Shown: positions 42,487 to 52,047 of the stretch, in pieces
Position numbering within the stretch: the stretch's first letter is position 1
Layout: each line of letters opens with the position of its first letter
DNA from: Hyphomicrobiales bacterium
GTDB taxonomy: Bacteria > Pseudomonadota > Alphaproteobacteria > Rhizobiales > Rhizobiaceae
Reading direction: 5' to 3'
DNA: 62,574 nucleotides
NCBI GenBank assembly: GCA_900472625.1
Contig: UCIT01000066.1
Location: 1 to 62,574 of the forward strand
The notes under the pieces: model-generated
What the model saw: the letters and a program-made list of their open reading frames with translations, nothing else
The model's database searches: none
Told to the model about the DNA's origin: nothing
Translations under genes and position numbers: made by a program

Positions 42487-43674
42487 TCAATAGGTCGTAT
42501 CATAGATCTGCCTGTAGGTATCCAGATGTGCGGCTTTCCCCAATACGGACCTGTAGTCCTGTGCCATTTTAAGGCGATCTATGACGGGCAATGTGCCCAC
42601 GGCAAGACCGGCCTCGTCGAAGGCAACAAGATTGCCATTACGCTTCGCGATTGCAAAACTGTCTTTGACCGAGTTTGTCAAGATCACAGGCAGGCCCGCA
42701 AGGCAATACTCTGCAAATTTTGTTGGAGAAGCAACGTTGTTGGTCGGTGTGTCCTGTCTCAGCAGGAAGCCCGCATCAGCCGCGTTCAAAAGCGCGTTGA
42801 CCCCGGAAATCGGCACCGAGAGGGCCTCCCAGATCCCTTCCGGCAACACTGCCTGCGCTATTTTTCTCGCCGCCTCGACCTGGGGCGTGGCGATCAAAAG
42901 GCGCGCATTCTCCTGTGATCTCGCGAGGCCGGCGAACGCCGCTACCATGTCCTCGAAGCGCTGATAGGCTTGAACGCCGCCGGAATATACGTAGAGCGTC
43001 TCGTTCGGCTGATATCCCAGCTTTTCGCGAGTCGCGTCCCTGAGTTGCGAAGAGAAAAAGAAATCACTCTCAGAAGCACAGGATGGTACGATGTAATATG
43101 GTTTCGATCCGAGATATGGTTGTGCGAGTTCATGCAGCGGAGAGCTGACGAAAAGGGCCTTATCGCATGCCTTTGCCGCCCGGGTGAAACGCTGCTTGGT
43201 GAAGAAGCGAAGTGCCGGCTTAAGCAATGACCTAAATCCCGCAATGTCTGTGCGATAGTCGATCTCGGCAACTGCGTCGCCACGACAATCCCAGATCAGC
43301 GTTGCATTCATGCTTTCGGCCAACGCCGCGCAGGGAAGCACGCTGTAGTCTGCGCGCGCATGGACGTGGGTGAATTTACGGCCACGCTGGTTTGCGTAGG
43401 CGAGCAGAGCAGCAGAATTTTTAGAAACGGACGAGGGCGATGCCGGGCGGACTCCCCTCAAGACCGCAACCTCCCCTCCGGTCCTTTCCGCTGCCAACTG
43501 CTGGCGCGCCAGCGAGCGCTCATATAGATCCTCGTTCCAGCATACCGCCCAGATTTCGAAATCGGCAAGTCCAGCCCTTGCCAGATCCCTTGCATGATTT
43601 AGAACCTGAGCATCGATAACCGTGTCGGCCAATCCCTCAAACAATACAAATAGAACGCTTGGTTTTACGGCCAT
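42487..43674 (-). CDS. Glycosyltransferase (GT-B, group 1-like)
   Basis: A 395-residue GT-B type protein. The N-terminal half includes VLFVLFEGLADTVIDAQVLN and a donor-cleft style FVSSPLHELAQPYLGSKPYY; the C-terminal domain reads ETLYVYSGGVQAYQRFEDMV (~224-243) and ADAGFLLRQDTPTNNVASPT followed by KFAEYCLAGLPVILT (~310-324), which replaces the standard EX7E block. The 5' end overlaps the heparinase-like gene by 38 bp. Donor and acceptor are unknown. Confidence 0.85.
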   Translation of the reverse strand: MAVKPSVLFVLFEGLADTVIDAQVLNHARDLARAGLADFEIWAVCWNEDLYERSLARQQLAAERTGGEVAVLRGVRPASPSSVSKNSAALLAYANQRGRKFTHVHARADYSVLPCAALAESMNATLIWDCRGDAVAEIDYRTDIAGFRSLLKPALRFFTKQRFTRAAKACDKALFVSSPLHELAQPYLGSKPYYIVPSCASESDFFFSSQLRDATREKLGYQPNETLYVYSGGVQAYQRFEDMVAAFAGLARSQENARLLIATPQVEAARKIAQAVLPEGIWEALSVPISGVNALLNAADAGFLLRQDTPTNNVASPTKFAEYCLAGLPVILTNSVKDSFAIAKRNGNLVAFDEAGLAVGTLPVIDRLKMAQDYRSVLGKAAHLDTYRQIYDTTY

Positions 43675-45763
43675 ATCCCGACGTCACTCTCACAATTGCG
43701 CGCGAACTTGCAAGCGGGGCAAGTTCGCCACCTTCGCAAGTATCGATGATCTCAAAGCCATCCGGCCCCACCTTTACAAGCCGCTGAACATGCCATCCCG
43801 CACCTTCCAATCTCCCGGCAAACCCGTCCCTGCCGAAATGCAGGCAGGTTGCGACAGCATCGTGCCTCACGGCAAATGGCGCAAGGGGTGTCATAGCGTT
43901 GCGACCTACGATCCGGGGAACGAAATGAGCTGACGCCGAGCGATAGAGGTCGCGAGACGCGGGGTCCGGAGTGTATAGATAGGTACCAGGATCGGTGATT
44001 GCATTCTCACCAGCAATTTCCAGGTCGATCCCAAGATTGTCGTCATGGGAATGACCGTAGACGCCGGGCAACCGTGGATCGAAACAGCGGATACAGAGGT
44101 GGAAGCTATCACCGGCCAGGACGTAGACGCCGAATTTCGGAAAGGCCCGAACTCGATCGATCCGCCCGGGCCGAAAGTCAATAACTGTTCTTCGCACCCT
44201 CGTTGCCGGCAAGAGGTCCGCCGCGGCAGCGACAGCACCCAGTTCACCGAAAGAGACCAGTTCCCCATAGATATCACTTTGAGGACCCTGCCCAGAAAAC
44301 CTGCGTCCCTTGGAAAGCGCTAGGACGAGCGCAGCGTCGGCCCCATTAACGATCTGCGAGGACATTTCCGGCCCAACAGTTGTGATGAGTTGCGTGGCCG
44401 CCGCGATGAGATGCCGGTGATCGCGGCTGTCCTCCTGCCACTCCCCTTCTACCATCGACAGCGCGGGCGCCGGCTTGCAGAACCGCCCCGAGTCCTGATC
44501 GCCGATCATGACTGCGAGACCCGAGCCGCGCGTCAAAGCAGCTGACAGATCGCGCATGCGAGCAATGAGAGCAGGGATTTCGGGAGGAATTGCACTGCTC
44601 CGGCCATCCTCCATCCTCGTCAATGCAAGCGGCTTCGCGTCTTGGGGCGGCCGCACAGGCAGGCGCGCATGCGGCCGAGCGATCGCAGATTGCATCGGCT
44701 CGGCCAAGCCAGCAAGCAGCGCTGTGCCGTAGACAGCCATTTCGGCAGACAAGCGATGATAGCCGCTGGACGCCTCGTAGCAGCCGCCGTCGTCATGAAA
44801 CTGAAGCAGAATTTCCTTGAAGAATTCCCGAGTTGCAAAACCCAGCCAGCGATCCGTTTGTTTCCTGCCGGCAAGGCTTGCGGCGGCAAACAGAAGGCCG
44901 GTCACATTGGCGAGATAGTGGTTGGAACGGGGCAGCTCCGACCATTCCAAGTTGGCGAGAACGTGCGCAGCATGATCGGCGATGCTGCGCGTGAAGAACT
45001 TCAGGAATGCGTCATCTAGGCTAACTCCCTTTGCCTGAAGCATATCGACTGCCAGCACCCAGTTGGCCACCCGGATGGCGATGTCCATCGGACAAGCCCA
45101 GTTCACGCCGTAGCGCGGTGGATTAGAGGCGATAAAATCGAGAATCTGGGCCCGGATTTCACGAACGAGGCGTAAGCTCTCTTCTCCTTGCTCAGCTGCC
45201 AGCGCCATCTGCACAAGATGTTGCATGCGTGACAATTCCCAAGGCATCTTTATGTCGATACCAGCGCCAGGTGAGATCACCACCCTGCTGAAATGCGTAT
45301 CAACAGACCAACGATGACCTGACTTGATATCCGTTGCCCACTCGATCGGCTCATAGTCGTGCAGTCCGAGTGGGCCAACTCCAATGGCCGATTGCACCAA
45401 TCCGGAGTAATGGCTGATGCGGGCATTGGCAAATTCCGGAGACTGTGATCGCCGATAGGACCGCCATCCGGAACCGAGAAGATCGAACCGGTGATCGAGG
45501 TAGGCACTGACGACGTCGTCGGTAAGCGTCGCGCTCAGAACGACCGCTGGCCGGAGAAAGATCGGGCGCAGCGAAAGGCCTTCCCAGCGACCATAGGTCA
45601 GCCGGTGCCGATCAAGCAACCGGAGTATCTGTCGCCTGATTCGGCGTGATGCGAAGCCCATGCCACGGTGAAGCAACTCGCCTGCAGTCAACCTGCCGGC
45701 CAGGCCCAGGTACCTCCGCAGCCTTTCGCTCATTGTCGGCTCGGCTCGATCAGTACTTTCCAT
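43637..45763 (-). CDS. Heparinase II/III-family protein (polysaccharide lyase-like)
   Basis: A 708-residue protein with the heparinase II/III layout: an N-terminal alpha/alpha toroid (~70-370, with YGVNWACPMDIAIRVANWVL and the WSELPRSNHYLANVTGLLFA block bearing Asn/His candidates) and a C-terminal beta-sandwich domain (~510-690) with PRLPGVYGHSHDDNLGIDLE and ITDPGTYLYTPDP. The GHSHDDNL-like motif is typical of the family. No signal peptide is seen, so a periplasmic site is not supported directly. In biosynthetic loci these proteins may trim or edit uronic-acid polymers. It overlaps genes on both sides. Confidence 0.88.
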   Translation of the reverse strand: MESTDRAEPTMSERLRRYLGLAGRLTAGELLHRGMGFASRRIRRQILRLLDRHRLTYGRWEGLSLRPIFLRPAVVLSATLTDDVVSAYLDHRFDLLGSGWRSYRRSQSPEFANARISHYSGLVQSAIGVGPLGLHDYEPIEWATDIKSGHRWSVDTHFSRVVISPGAGIDIKMPWELSRMQHLVQMALAAEQGEESLRLVREIRAQILDFIASNPPRYGVNWACPMDIAIRVANWVLAVDMLQAKGVSLDDAFLKFFTRSIADHAAHVLANLEWSELPRSNHYLANVTGLLFAAASLAGRKQTDRWLGFATREFFKEILLQFHDDGGCYEASSGYHRLSAEMAVYGTALLAGLAEPMQSAIARPHARLPVRPPQDAKPLALTRMEDGRSSAIPPEIPALIARMRDLSAALTRGSGLAVMIGDQDSGRFCKPAPALSMVEGEWQEDSRDHRHLIAAATQLITTVGPEMSSQIVNGADAALVLALSKGRRFSGQGPQSDIYGELVSFGELGAVAAAADLLPATRVRRTVIDFRPGRIDRVRAFPKFGVYVLAGDSFHLCIRCFDPRLPGVYGHSHDDNLGIDLEIAGENAITDPGTYLYTPDPASRDLYRSASAHFVPRIVGRNAMTPLAPFAVRHDAVATCLHFGRDGFAGRLEGAGWHVQRLVKVGPDGFEIIDTCEGGELAPLASSRAIVRVTSGYGRKTKRSICIV

Positions 45764-46580
45764 CGAGAGGGCCGCCTGCCTTTACCATCTCGAAATACCA
45801 GGTTGAAACCGCCCACGACGGCAGCTTGTCGGAAACGTTGACATTCCAGTCGAGAAAAGGCTGCGGACTGAAGATCGTGGAACCGGTCAAGTCCGCGCCG
45901 ACAAAACCGCCATGTCCGAAGCGCCGGATCACGAGACCAGCATCTTCAGCCATTTTTACGAGCATGTCGCGGGTGAAGAATACGACGTGACCCGAGGCGC
46001 TATTGTAGGGGACCACCGGCCCCTCGCGGCGCACCCGCTTGCCCATGAGTCGCTTACCAAGTCGATAGCTACCCCGTGCGATGTCGTAGAGACGGAGGTT
46101 GCGGATAAACCATTTTTCGATCTCGCACGGTCCATAACCGTTTGGAACCGAGGCCACCACGATGCCGTCCCCCGCCAACTGCGAGACATGGGCTTTCAGC
46201 AATTCGGTCGGATTGTGGACATGCTCAAGAAGGTCGGCATAAATTATTGCGTCGAACGTCCTGCCGTGGGGCATCTCCCTCATGAACTGAGCTTGCCCCT
46301 TCTGGCAAAGCGCACGGGCATGCTCAAGCGAAGGCTCGTGAAAGTCCACACCGAGATAGGGCCGCGATCCGTCGGCGACATACTGGCCAACAGCCGTCGC
46401 GTTTCCGCATCCGAAATCGAGGATCGATGGTGGCCGGCCTAGCTCGCGTGTATGTCTCTTCAACGCATCGGCGATGAAGTGCAGCTTCTTGGTATTCCCG
46501 AAGATATCCTCGTTGGGCAACGCCGGAGGTTCCTCCGGTTGCCAGATTGGTACGGGATGGGCACTTAGATCATGCGGCAA
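45750..46580 (-). CDS. SAM-dependent methyltransferase, class I
   Basis: A TTG at 46580 with GGAG 7 bases upstream is preferred; a TTG at 46598 is the longer alternative. The product (~276 residues) has SAM motif I ILDFGCGNATAVGQYVADG, an acidic ribose-binding YLGVDFHEPSLEHARAL, and FDAIIYADLLEHVHNPTELL with the D-L-E-H-V signature of sugar or ubiquinone-type methyltransferases. It overlaps the upstream methyltransferase gene by 11 bp, so the two are co-translated and may modify the same repeat unit at different positions. Confidence 0.88.
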   Translation of the reverse strand: MPHDLSAHPVPIWQPEEPPALPNEDIFGNTKKLHFIADALKRHTRELGRPPSILDFGCGNATAVGQYVADGSRPYLGVDFHEPSLEHARALCQKGQAQFMREMPHGRTFDAIIYADLLEHVHNPTELLKAHVSQLAGDGIVVASVPNGYGPCEIEKWFIRNLRLYDIARGSYRLGKRLMGKRVRREGPVVPYNSASGHVVFFTRDMLVKMAEDAGLVIRRFGHGGFVGADLTGSTIFSPQPFLDWNVNVSDKLPSWAVSTWYFEMVKAGGPLDGKY

Positions 46581-47289
46581 TGTTCTTCTCCGCGACAATG
46601 AGGACGAGCGCGCCGCCTGCGACGCGGTTGTCGTAAAACTGGCGTAACGGGTTCAGGCCGACCTGCCGGAGGTGCGCCTCCCACCAGGCGAGGGAGCCAC
46701 GGTTTCGTGATATCGCAAGATAGGCTGCACCCTCGCGCCAGCGTGTAAGCTGGAGCAGCCTGCCCGCAAAAGGAAGCAGGAGGACTGTCTTCATTAGCTT
46801 TTCCTTCCGGCGGATCGGCGATTCCATGTTCGGCACGGTCATAACGAGCCTGCCACCGGGTACCAAAACGCGGCTGAGTTGCGAAAGCGTACCGTCGACA
46901 TCAGGTACGTATTCCAGCACGCTGGAGGCCATGCAGCCACCGAATGCCGCGTCTTCGAACGGTAGTTTGATTGTCCCGGTATCAAGGGCCACGACCTGTG
47001 GCTCGACGCCCTCGTCCCTTATCCGCAAGCGAGCCTGCTCGCACATGCCGGCGGCTGCATCTGCGCCAACGACATTGTACCCGGCACGGATCGCGTCGAT
47101 GCTCAGATCGCCGGCGCCGCAGCCAAAATCCAGCAGAGGCCGCGCCTTGGCCACATTCAAAACGACCGCGTCCATGATACGCTTGCGGCGCTGTACGAAG
47201 CTTGCATCGCTTGAGTAGCGCTTCGACCAGCCCTCCGACGCCCTGTTAAAGAACGCTATTTCATCTCCCTGATTTTCGTTGCCGTTCAT
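46570..47289 (-). CDS. SAM-dependent methyltransferase, class I
   Basis: A 239-residue class I methyltransferase. Motif I is PLLDFGCGAGDLSIDAIRAG (~51-70), followed by NVVGADAAAGMCEQARLRI, and the post-motif block FGGCMASSVLEYVPDVDGTL with LVPGGRLVMTVPN. It ends at the start of the next methyltransferase gene and begins 3 bp after the bi-domain oxidoreductase gene. The acceptor is unknown, probably a sugar or the lipid-linked oligosaccharide. Confidence 0.9.
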   Translation of the reverse strand: MNGNENQGDEIAFFNRASEGWSKRYSSDASFVQRRKRIMDAVVLNVAKARPLLDFGCGAGDLSIDAIRAGYNVVGADAAAGMCEQARLRIRDEGVEPQVVALDTGTIKLPFEDAAFGGCMASSVLEYVPDVDGTLSQLSRVLVPGGRLVMTVPNMESPIRRKEKLMKTVLLLPFAGRLLQLTRWREGAAYLAISRNRGSLAWWEAHLRQVGLNPLRQFYDNRVAGGALVLIVAEKNIAA

Positions 47290-47292
47290 ACG

Positions 47293-49449
47293 CTACTCCT
47301 CGTTGTGGCTAACGCCTTCGCGCAGCATCGCATCTACGTCAAGAGCGATTTCCGACGCCTGTAGCTGTTGCCAGAAGGGAATCGGCCACTTGCCGCCATT
47401 AGAGAGGGCTGCGTGGAGCGCCTTGAACTCCTCTACATGGCCTTTGTCCGCGACAGCGGTCTTGATCCCAGAATGCGATAGCCCATGCACTCGCAGTTCC
47501 CGGAAATCGTCGAGCTGGGCGATCTTCCCGTCCCAAATGATTTCCAGACGTTCCTTTGAAACGGCCGAATGACCCATAGCGGAGTAGAGTAGAGTCGCCA
47601 CCGAACCGTCCTGGAATCGAATAGAGGCGGTGAAATTGTCGTCTCTCCGGTAGTAACTGCCCTTGGGAACGATTGACTGCGCTACGACTTCGACGACACA
47701 GCTGTCGGTGAAATAGGTAAAGAGATCATAGAAATGGCACGCCTCGCCAAGGTTACGCCCGCCGCCTTCAGGTCCGTGAACCCAATGCGTTCCCGCGATG
47801 TACCCGGCGTTAACCGTATACTGCATGATGAGCGGACCACTGCGGTTTTCGGTCAGTCGTCTGATTTCCTGGGCATACGGCGAAAAACGACGATTGAACC
47901 CCGTCAGCACCAACGGCGACGCGTCTCCCATGTCGACAACAGCCTTGCGGATGTCATTCAATTCGCTGCGCGAAAGGCACAGGGGCTTCTCTACGAATGC
48001 GCTCTTTCCCGCCGCAAGGGTGGCAAGAACCTGATCCGCATGGTCGCTGTGCCGTGTCGCTATCAGGACCGCGTCGATGGCAGGGTCGGCAAGTAACTCG
48101 GCACGTTCGGTCGTGGCATAGGCGGCCCCGTATTGACGGCCTATCGTCATGGCATTGTGTCCCTGCCTGGAAACAACCCCCCTCAGCTCGAACTGGTCCT
48201 TCATGGAGGCGATGACTGGCAGAAGGGTCGTCTGCGCGAAGCCACCGGTTCCGATCATGCCCAGCGATATCTTCCCTGATTTTGCCGGTGACGACATCAA
48301 TTCCATGCGCCGCTTCGGTGCTGCTTCATCGTCGATATAGTTCAAGACGACCGCAAGAGGTTTCTTAGCCGTGCCTGACGTCAGCGTTTTGTAGGCCTGA
48401 GGTGCATCGTCGAGAGCAACATCGGAATCAATCAGGGACGAAAGCTCCACCTTGCCTTCCGCAATCAGACGTAGATATTCCTGCATGTTCCGCTTTTCGG
48501 TCCAGCGGACATAGGGCAGCGGGTAATCCACGCCCCGTTCTTCGTAAGCGGCATCGTAGCGGCCGGGTCCGTAGGAGGTGGAGACTAGGAAATCAAGTTC
48601 CTTCTCGTAGATGTCGCCCCGGCGGAGGTTCAAGCCCACATCTCCGACAAGCACCACCCGGGCCTTGCGGCGGCAAATGCGGAACGCGTCGGAGATGATT
48701 TCGTTGGAAGCGGAAGAAGCGGTAACGATCACGCCGTCGGCGCCGCCGGTGCCGGTGATTCGTGACACCTGAGCCGCCGAATTTTCGTCTTGAGGGCTCC
48801 AGCCAAAGTGCATGCCCAAGGTGGAGGCTTTGGCAACGCGCTCGGCGTCCGGATCTATGCCGATGACATGGACACCATTGGCACGCAGTATCTGCTGGGT
48901 AATCTGGCCGAGCAGACCAAGGCCGACGACAACGAAGGTTTCTCCAAGCGTTGGGGCTGCCCGTCTCACGGCTTGTAGCGCGATGGCGCCGAGCGAAACG
49001 GTAGAGGCCTCGCGCGTTGCCAACGCATCGGGCAACACTACGGCGAGGTTCTGCGGAACAGAAATAATTTCGGCATGGTAAGCCCATTGCGACCCACCGC
49101 AGGCCACAAGATCACCTATTTTGAAACCTTCGACACCTGCCCCGACACCAATAACCCGGCCGGCAGCCGAGTAGCCGACCGGAAACAGCGCCTCCAGCTT
49201 CGTGCGAACCAATCGGCGGGTGCGCATGAGCCCCTCCTTACGGACGGCAGCGAAGACCGCGGTCAGCTTTTCCGGCTCTTGCAATACCCTTTTCCAAAGC
49301 GGTGTCCCGACGGAGCGCACGCCGCTCACCTCGGTTCCTACCGAAATGCAGGAATGCAGGACACGGACAAGAATTTCACCATCACGTGGCATGGGCGCCG
49401 GGACCTCGTCGATACGAACGCCATCGCGGGCAATAAAAACCTGCTTCAT
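47293..49449 (-). CDS. Bi-domain oxidoreductase: zinc-type alcohol dehydrogenase + Gfo/Idh/MocA
   Basis: A 718-residue fusion. The N-terminal half (~1-355) is a medium-chain alcohol dehydrogenase-like domain with GYSAAGRVIGVGAGVEGFKIGD and a Rossmann loop ETFVVVGLGLLGQITQQILR. The C-terminal half (~390-700) is a Gfo/Idh/MocA domain with KISLGMIGTGGFAQTTLLPV and the catalytic FVEKPLCLS. This architecture is known from O-antigen and exopolysaccharide loci, often beside heparinase II/III-like proteins as here. The two halves may oxidise and re-reduce a sugar. The classical zinc ligands of the ADH half are not obvious, so its activity is uncertain. Confidence 0.92.
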   Translation of the reverse strand: MKQVFIARDGVRIDEVPAPMPRDGEILVRVLHSCISVGTEVSGVRSVGTPLWKRVLQEPEKLTAVFAAVRKEGLMRTRRLVRTKLEALFPVGYSAAGRVIGVGAGVEGFKIGDLVACGGSQWAYHAEIISVPQNLAVVLPDALATREASTVSLGAIALQAVRRAAPTLGETFVVVGLGLLGQITQQILRANGVHVIGIDPDAERVAKASTLGMHFGWSPQDENSAAQVSRITGTGGADGVIVTASSASNEIISDAFRICRRKARVVLVGDVGLNLRRGDIYEKELDFLVSTSYGPGRYDAAYEERGVDYPLPYVRWTEKRNMQEYLRLIAEGKVELSSLIDSDVALDDAPQAYKTLTSGTAKKPLAVVLNYIDDEAAPKRRMELMSSPAKSGKISLGMIGTGGFAQTTLLPVIASMKDQFELRGVVSRQGHNAMTIGRQYGAAYATTERAELLADPAIDAVLIATRHSDHADQVLATLAAGKSAFVEKPLCLSRSELNDIRKAVVDMGDASPLVLTGFNRRFSPYAQEIRRLTENRSGPLIMQYTVNAGYIAGTHWVHGPEGGGRNLGEACHFYDLFTYFTDSCVVEVVAQSIVPKGSYYRRDDNFTASIRFQDGSVATLLYSAMGHSAVSKERLEIIWDGKIAQLDDFRELRVHGLSHSGIKTAVADKGHVEEFKALHAALSNGGKWPIPFWQQLQASEIALDVDAMLREGVSHNEE

Positions 49450-50798
49450 GTCATAAGTCCTCGTGTCGCTGCGGCCCTGGCAAGTTCTTCACGGAATTTC
49501 TCTCGCACGCGTAACTGGTCGTGGTTTTCTCGTGCCACGGCCTGCGCGCGGGCCGAAAGACGTTTTCGCTGCAACTCATCCTGCAGGAGCGAGCGTATAG
49601 CCTCCGCCAGCAGGGGCACGTCCCGCACGGACTGGACCACGCCCCAACCGTCCCGAGATGCATAAACCGTCTGCGCTATGTCGCCAGGTCCATATGCGAG
49701 TACCGGTGTACCGGAGAAGAGATAGGCAGGTACCTTCGTCGGCATGGAGTAGCGAATGAACCGCACGCTGTCTTCATCGAAATTCACCGGCAGGAGCAGA
49801 ATGTCCGCCGCTGCGATACGCTTAAAGAATGCCTCATCATCCGTGATCGGTTCCACGAGCCGGATGGCGGGGCTGATCGCCAAGCGCTCGCGATACTGAG
49901 CAATCTGGAAATCGGGCGCCGCGATGGTCAAGCTTGCTTCGAGGCCTTGGCTCGCAAGAAGGCTCACGGCATGACAGCAGTCTTCTAACGCATGCAACTG
50001 AGCGTTCGGCATCACGGATCCGATGTAGAGGATGTCGCCTCGGCCTGAAGCCGCTCCGGACGTCCGCACGAAACTTTCCCATTTGCTGACGTCGATGGCG
50101 TTCTGGAACGGCACGAAAGACAATCCGTACCGGCGTTCAAACTCCTCGCACATCGCCGTCCCGATGCCCATACGCTGACCTGCCGTGCCAAACAGGTTGT
50201 TCAAGTGGCGCTCCATGTTCCGGCGCTGAAAGGGGCTGAAGAGCCCATGCCTATGCCGGGAGGAGGCCCAATCATCCATCACGTGGACAACCAGCGGTAG
50301 CCGGAAGCGGTTTCTTATCCGGTCGATCAGCTCCATGACACCGTTGGAGCCGAGAATGGTGTAGATCACGTCCGGTCGAAAATCCTCGATAAAAGCCTCA
50401 AGCCCCGGCGACAACCGGGCAAAGCGCGGGAGCTCGGTGTCGAAGAATACCGACTGCACCCTCTCCGTCCATCTCGGCCTCGAAACGATGCCTGCCGCGG
50501 CAGTGGGTGCAGGCGACTGCAGCGCATCGCGATCGCTGGAGATCTCGGTGGCCGTGCGCCATGACAGCAAATCGGCACCCCAGCGGATGGGACGCCAGAC
50601 GTCGAGCTCGCTGCGACCGAGGGTGAAGTATCGATCGCAGACATCCGTCGTGACCGGCAGGTGGTCGCAATGCACGGTGGCAAGCCGGTCCTTCGGCCAT
50701 CCCCTAAAAAGATTCGTAAAGGTGAGTCCGCCACCGGTGAGATGGTTGAACGCGTGGGGCGTGATGAAGAGGACGCGCGGATAGTCCTTGTCAGTCAT
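49446..50798 (-). CDS. Glycosyltransferase (GT4-like)
   Basis: The start at 50798 (MTDKDYPRVLFITPHAFNHL) is chosen because it overlaps the upstream gene end by 8 bp; the longer in-frame extension has out-of-character composition. The product has ~450 residues. N-domain: GGGLTFTNLFRGWPKDRLAT and PDVIYTILGSNGVMELIDRI; C-domain: GDILYIGSVMPNAQLHALED and AADILLLPVNFDEDSVRFIR followed by YSMPTKVPAYLFSGTPVLAYG, where the usual EX7E block is replaced. It fits a group-1 glycosyltransferase of exopolysaccharide loci. Confidence 0.85.
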   Translation of the reverse strand: MTDKDYPRVLFITPHAFNHLTGGGLTFTNLFRGWPKDRLATVHCDHLPVTTDVCDRYFTLGRSELDVWRPIRWGADLLSWRTATEISSDRDALQSPAPTAAAGIVSRPRWTERVQSVFFDTELPRFARLSPGLEAFIEDFRPDVIYTILGSNGVMELIDRIRNRFRLPLVVHVMDDWASSRHRHGLFSPFQRRNMERHLNNLFGTAGQRMGIGTAMCEEFERRYGLSFVPFQNAIDVSKWESFVRTSGAASGRGDILYIGSVMPNAQLHALEDCCHAVSLLASQGLEASLTIAAPDFQIAQYRERLAISPAIRLVEPITDDEAFFKRIAAADILLLPVNFDEDSVRFIRYSMPTKVPAYLFSGTPVLAYGPGDIAQTVYASRDGWGVVQSVRDVPLLAEAIRSLLQDELQRKRLSARAQAVARENHDQLRVREKFREELARAAATRGLMT

Positions 50799-52047
50799 TA
50801 TGCGGTCTCTCCAGCATTTTCCGGTACAGGGCCTCGAACCGTCCTGCTTCCACAACCTGGTCGAACTCGACCTCGGCCAACCGGCGAGCCGCGGCGCCCA
50901 TGGTCGCCCGCATCGCGGTGTCGCGACGCAACCTGTCCATCGCCTCGACGAACAGAGCGACATTGCCTACATTCGCCAGAAAGCCCGTCTCAGAATCGAT
51001 CACGGCATCTCCCATGCCGCCGGCATCGAAGGCGACAGCGGGCAGGCCGCAGGCAATGGCCTCAAGCAGCGAATTCGGAAGATTCTCCACCGTGGAGGGT
51101 ACGACCGCCGCGTCCGCTGCCAAGTATGCAGTGCGTACGGCTTCATCGTTTTGCAGGAATCCCAACGGATAGACATTCTGCGGAATACGCCCGTTCCACC
51201 ACTCGGCACCCTGCCCGACGACCAGCAGGCCGACCTTGTCGGGTTCGGGCAGCGCTTGCATCGCTTCCACCAGCAGGTGAGTACCTTTTCGCGGATTATT
51301 GGCAGCGACATGCGCATTGAAGATGAACAATATCTTGTCATGGGGAATGCCGAGACGATCACGTGCCTCGAACCTGTTGCCCGGACGATAGAATGTGAGG
51401 TCCAGTCCGTTGGGAATGCGTAGAATTTCGCGGCCGGTGAAAAGAGGGCTTTCGCTCACAAGCCGCGCCGTCCAGGAGGAAGGCGCCACCATTACAAGCT
51501 CCAGGAACTCCGCATAAATCTGGCGCTTTTCCTGCCAGAGGTAATCCGTCCTGTCTCGGTTGACAGGTGGGTAAGTTGCGAGATCGGGACAGTTGCCGCA
51601 GCCGGAGCGCCAACCCTCGCAATCGCCGGGATAGGCGCAATGGCCCGTCAGCGGCCAAAGATCGGAGAGCCTCCACACCACCGGCTTGTTCCGACCGAGA
51701 TGCCGCAACAGCCCTTGGGATACATATCCCCCGTGCGTGTTGAAAAGCTGCACAAGGTCCGCAGCGCCAAGCCACGGATCCCTGCGCGTTACCAGACTGG
51801 ACGGCAGGAAATGATATTGCAGCCCGCTCTTGCGGCCTATCCAGTCGCCAGCCCGGTCGAGGAGCCTTTGCGGCCTGGTCGGAGCGACACTTCGGACCCG
51901 GTCGCTGCTTGAAGTCCTGGAGCGGACCAGCATGCGTGAATCATGCCCGCGGCTAAGCAGGCCGGTATGGATACGCCAAGCCGACCTTGCAGATCCCCCT
52001 TCCATATCGGCAGTTGAGAAGTGCAGTATCCGCATTTGCCCGTTCAT
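50791..52047 (-). CDS. Family 4 glycosyltransferase
   Basis: The start at 52047 (MNGQMRILHFSTADMEGGSA) overlaps the asnB copy 2 stop by 4 bp and begins at the canonical N-terminal strand. The ~418-residue product has ARSAWRIHTGLLSRGHDSRM, a PVVWRLSDLWPLTGHCAYPG segment with the Cys-containing insert GDCEGWRSGCGNCPDLATYP seen in some GT4 enzymes, and the C-domain EX7E region VPSTVENLPNSLLEAIACGL. The last region is strongly conserved. The donor is unknown. Confidence 0.92.
   Translation of the reverse strand: MNGQMRILHFSTADMEGGSARSAWRIHTGLLSRGHDSRMLVRSRTSSSDRVRSVAPTRPQRLLDRAGDWIGRKSGLQYHFLPSSLVTRRDPWLGAADLVQLFNTHGGYVSQGLLRHLGRNKPVVWRLSDLWPLTGHCAYPGDCEGWRSGCGNCPDLATYPPVNRDRTDYLWQEKRQIYAEFLELVMVAPSSWTARLVSESPLFTGREILRIPNGLDLTFYRPGNRFEARDRLGIPHDKILFIFNAHVAANNPRKGTHLLVEAMQALPEPDKVGLLVVGQGAEWWNGRIPQNVYPLGFLQNDEAVRTAYLAADAAVVPSTVENLPNSLLEAIACGLPAVAFDAGGMGDAVIDSETGFLANVGNVALFVEAMDRLRRDTAMRATMGAAARRLAEVEFDQVVEAGRFEALYRKMLERPHND

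Noticed and set aside
50799..50963. N-terminal extension of the glycosyltransferase ending at 49446
   Set aside because: It would overlap the upstream glycosyltransferase gene by over 170 bp and reads as Arg/Trp/Cys-rich out-of-frame sequence. The ATG at 50798 gives an 8-bp overlap like its neighbours.
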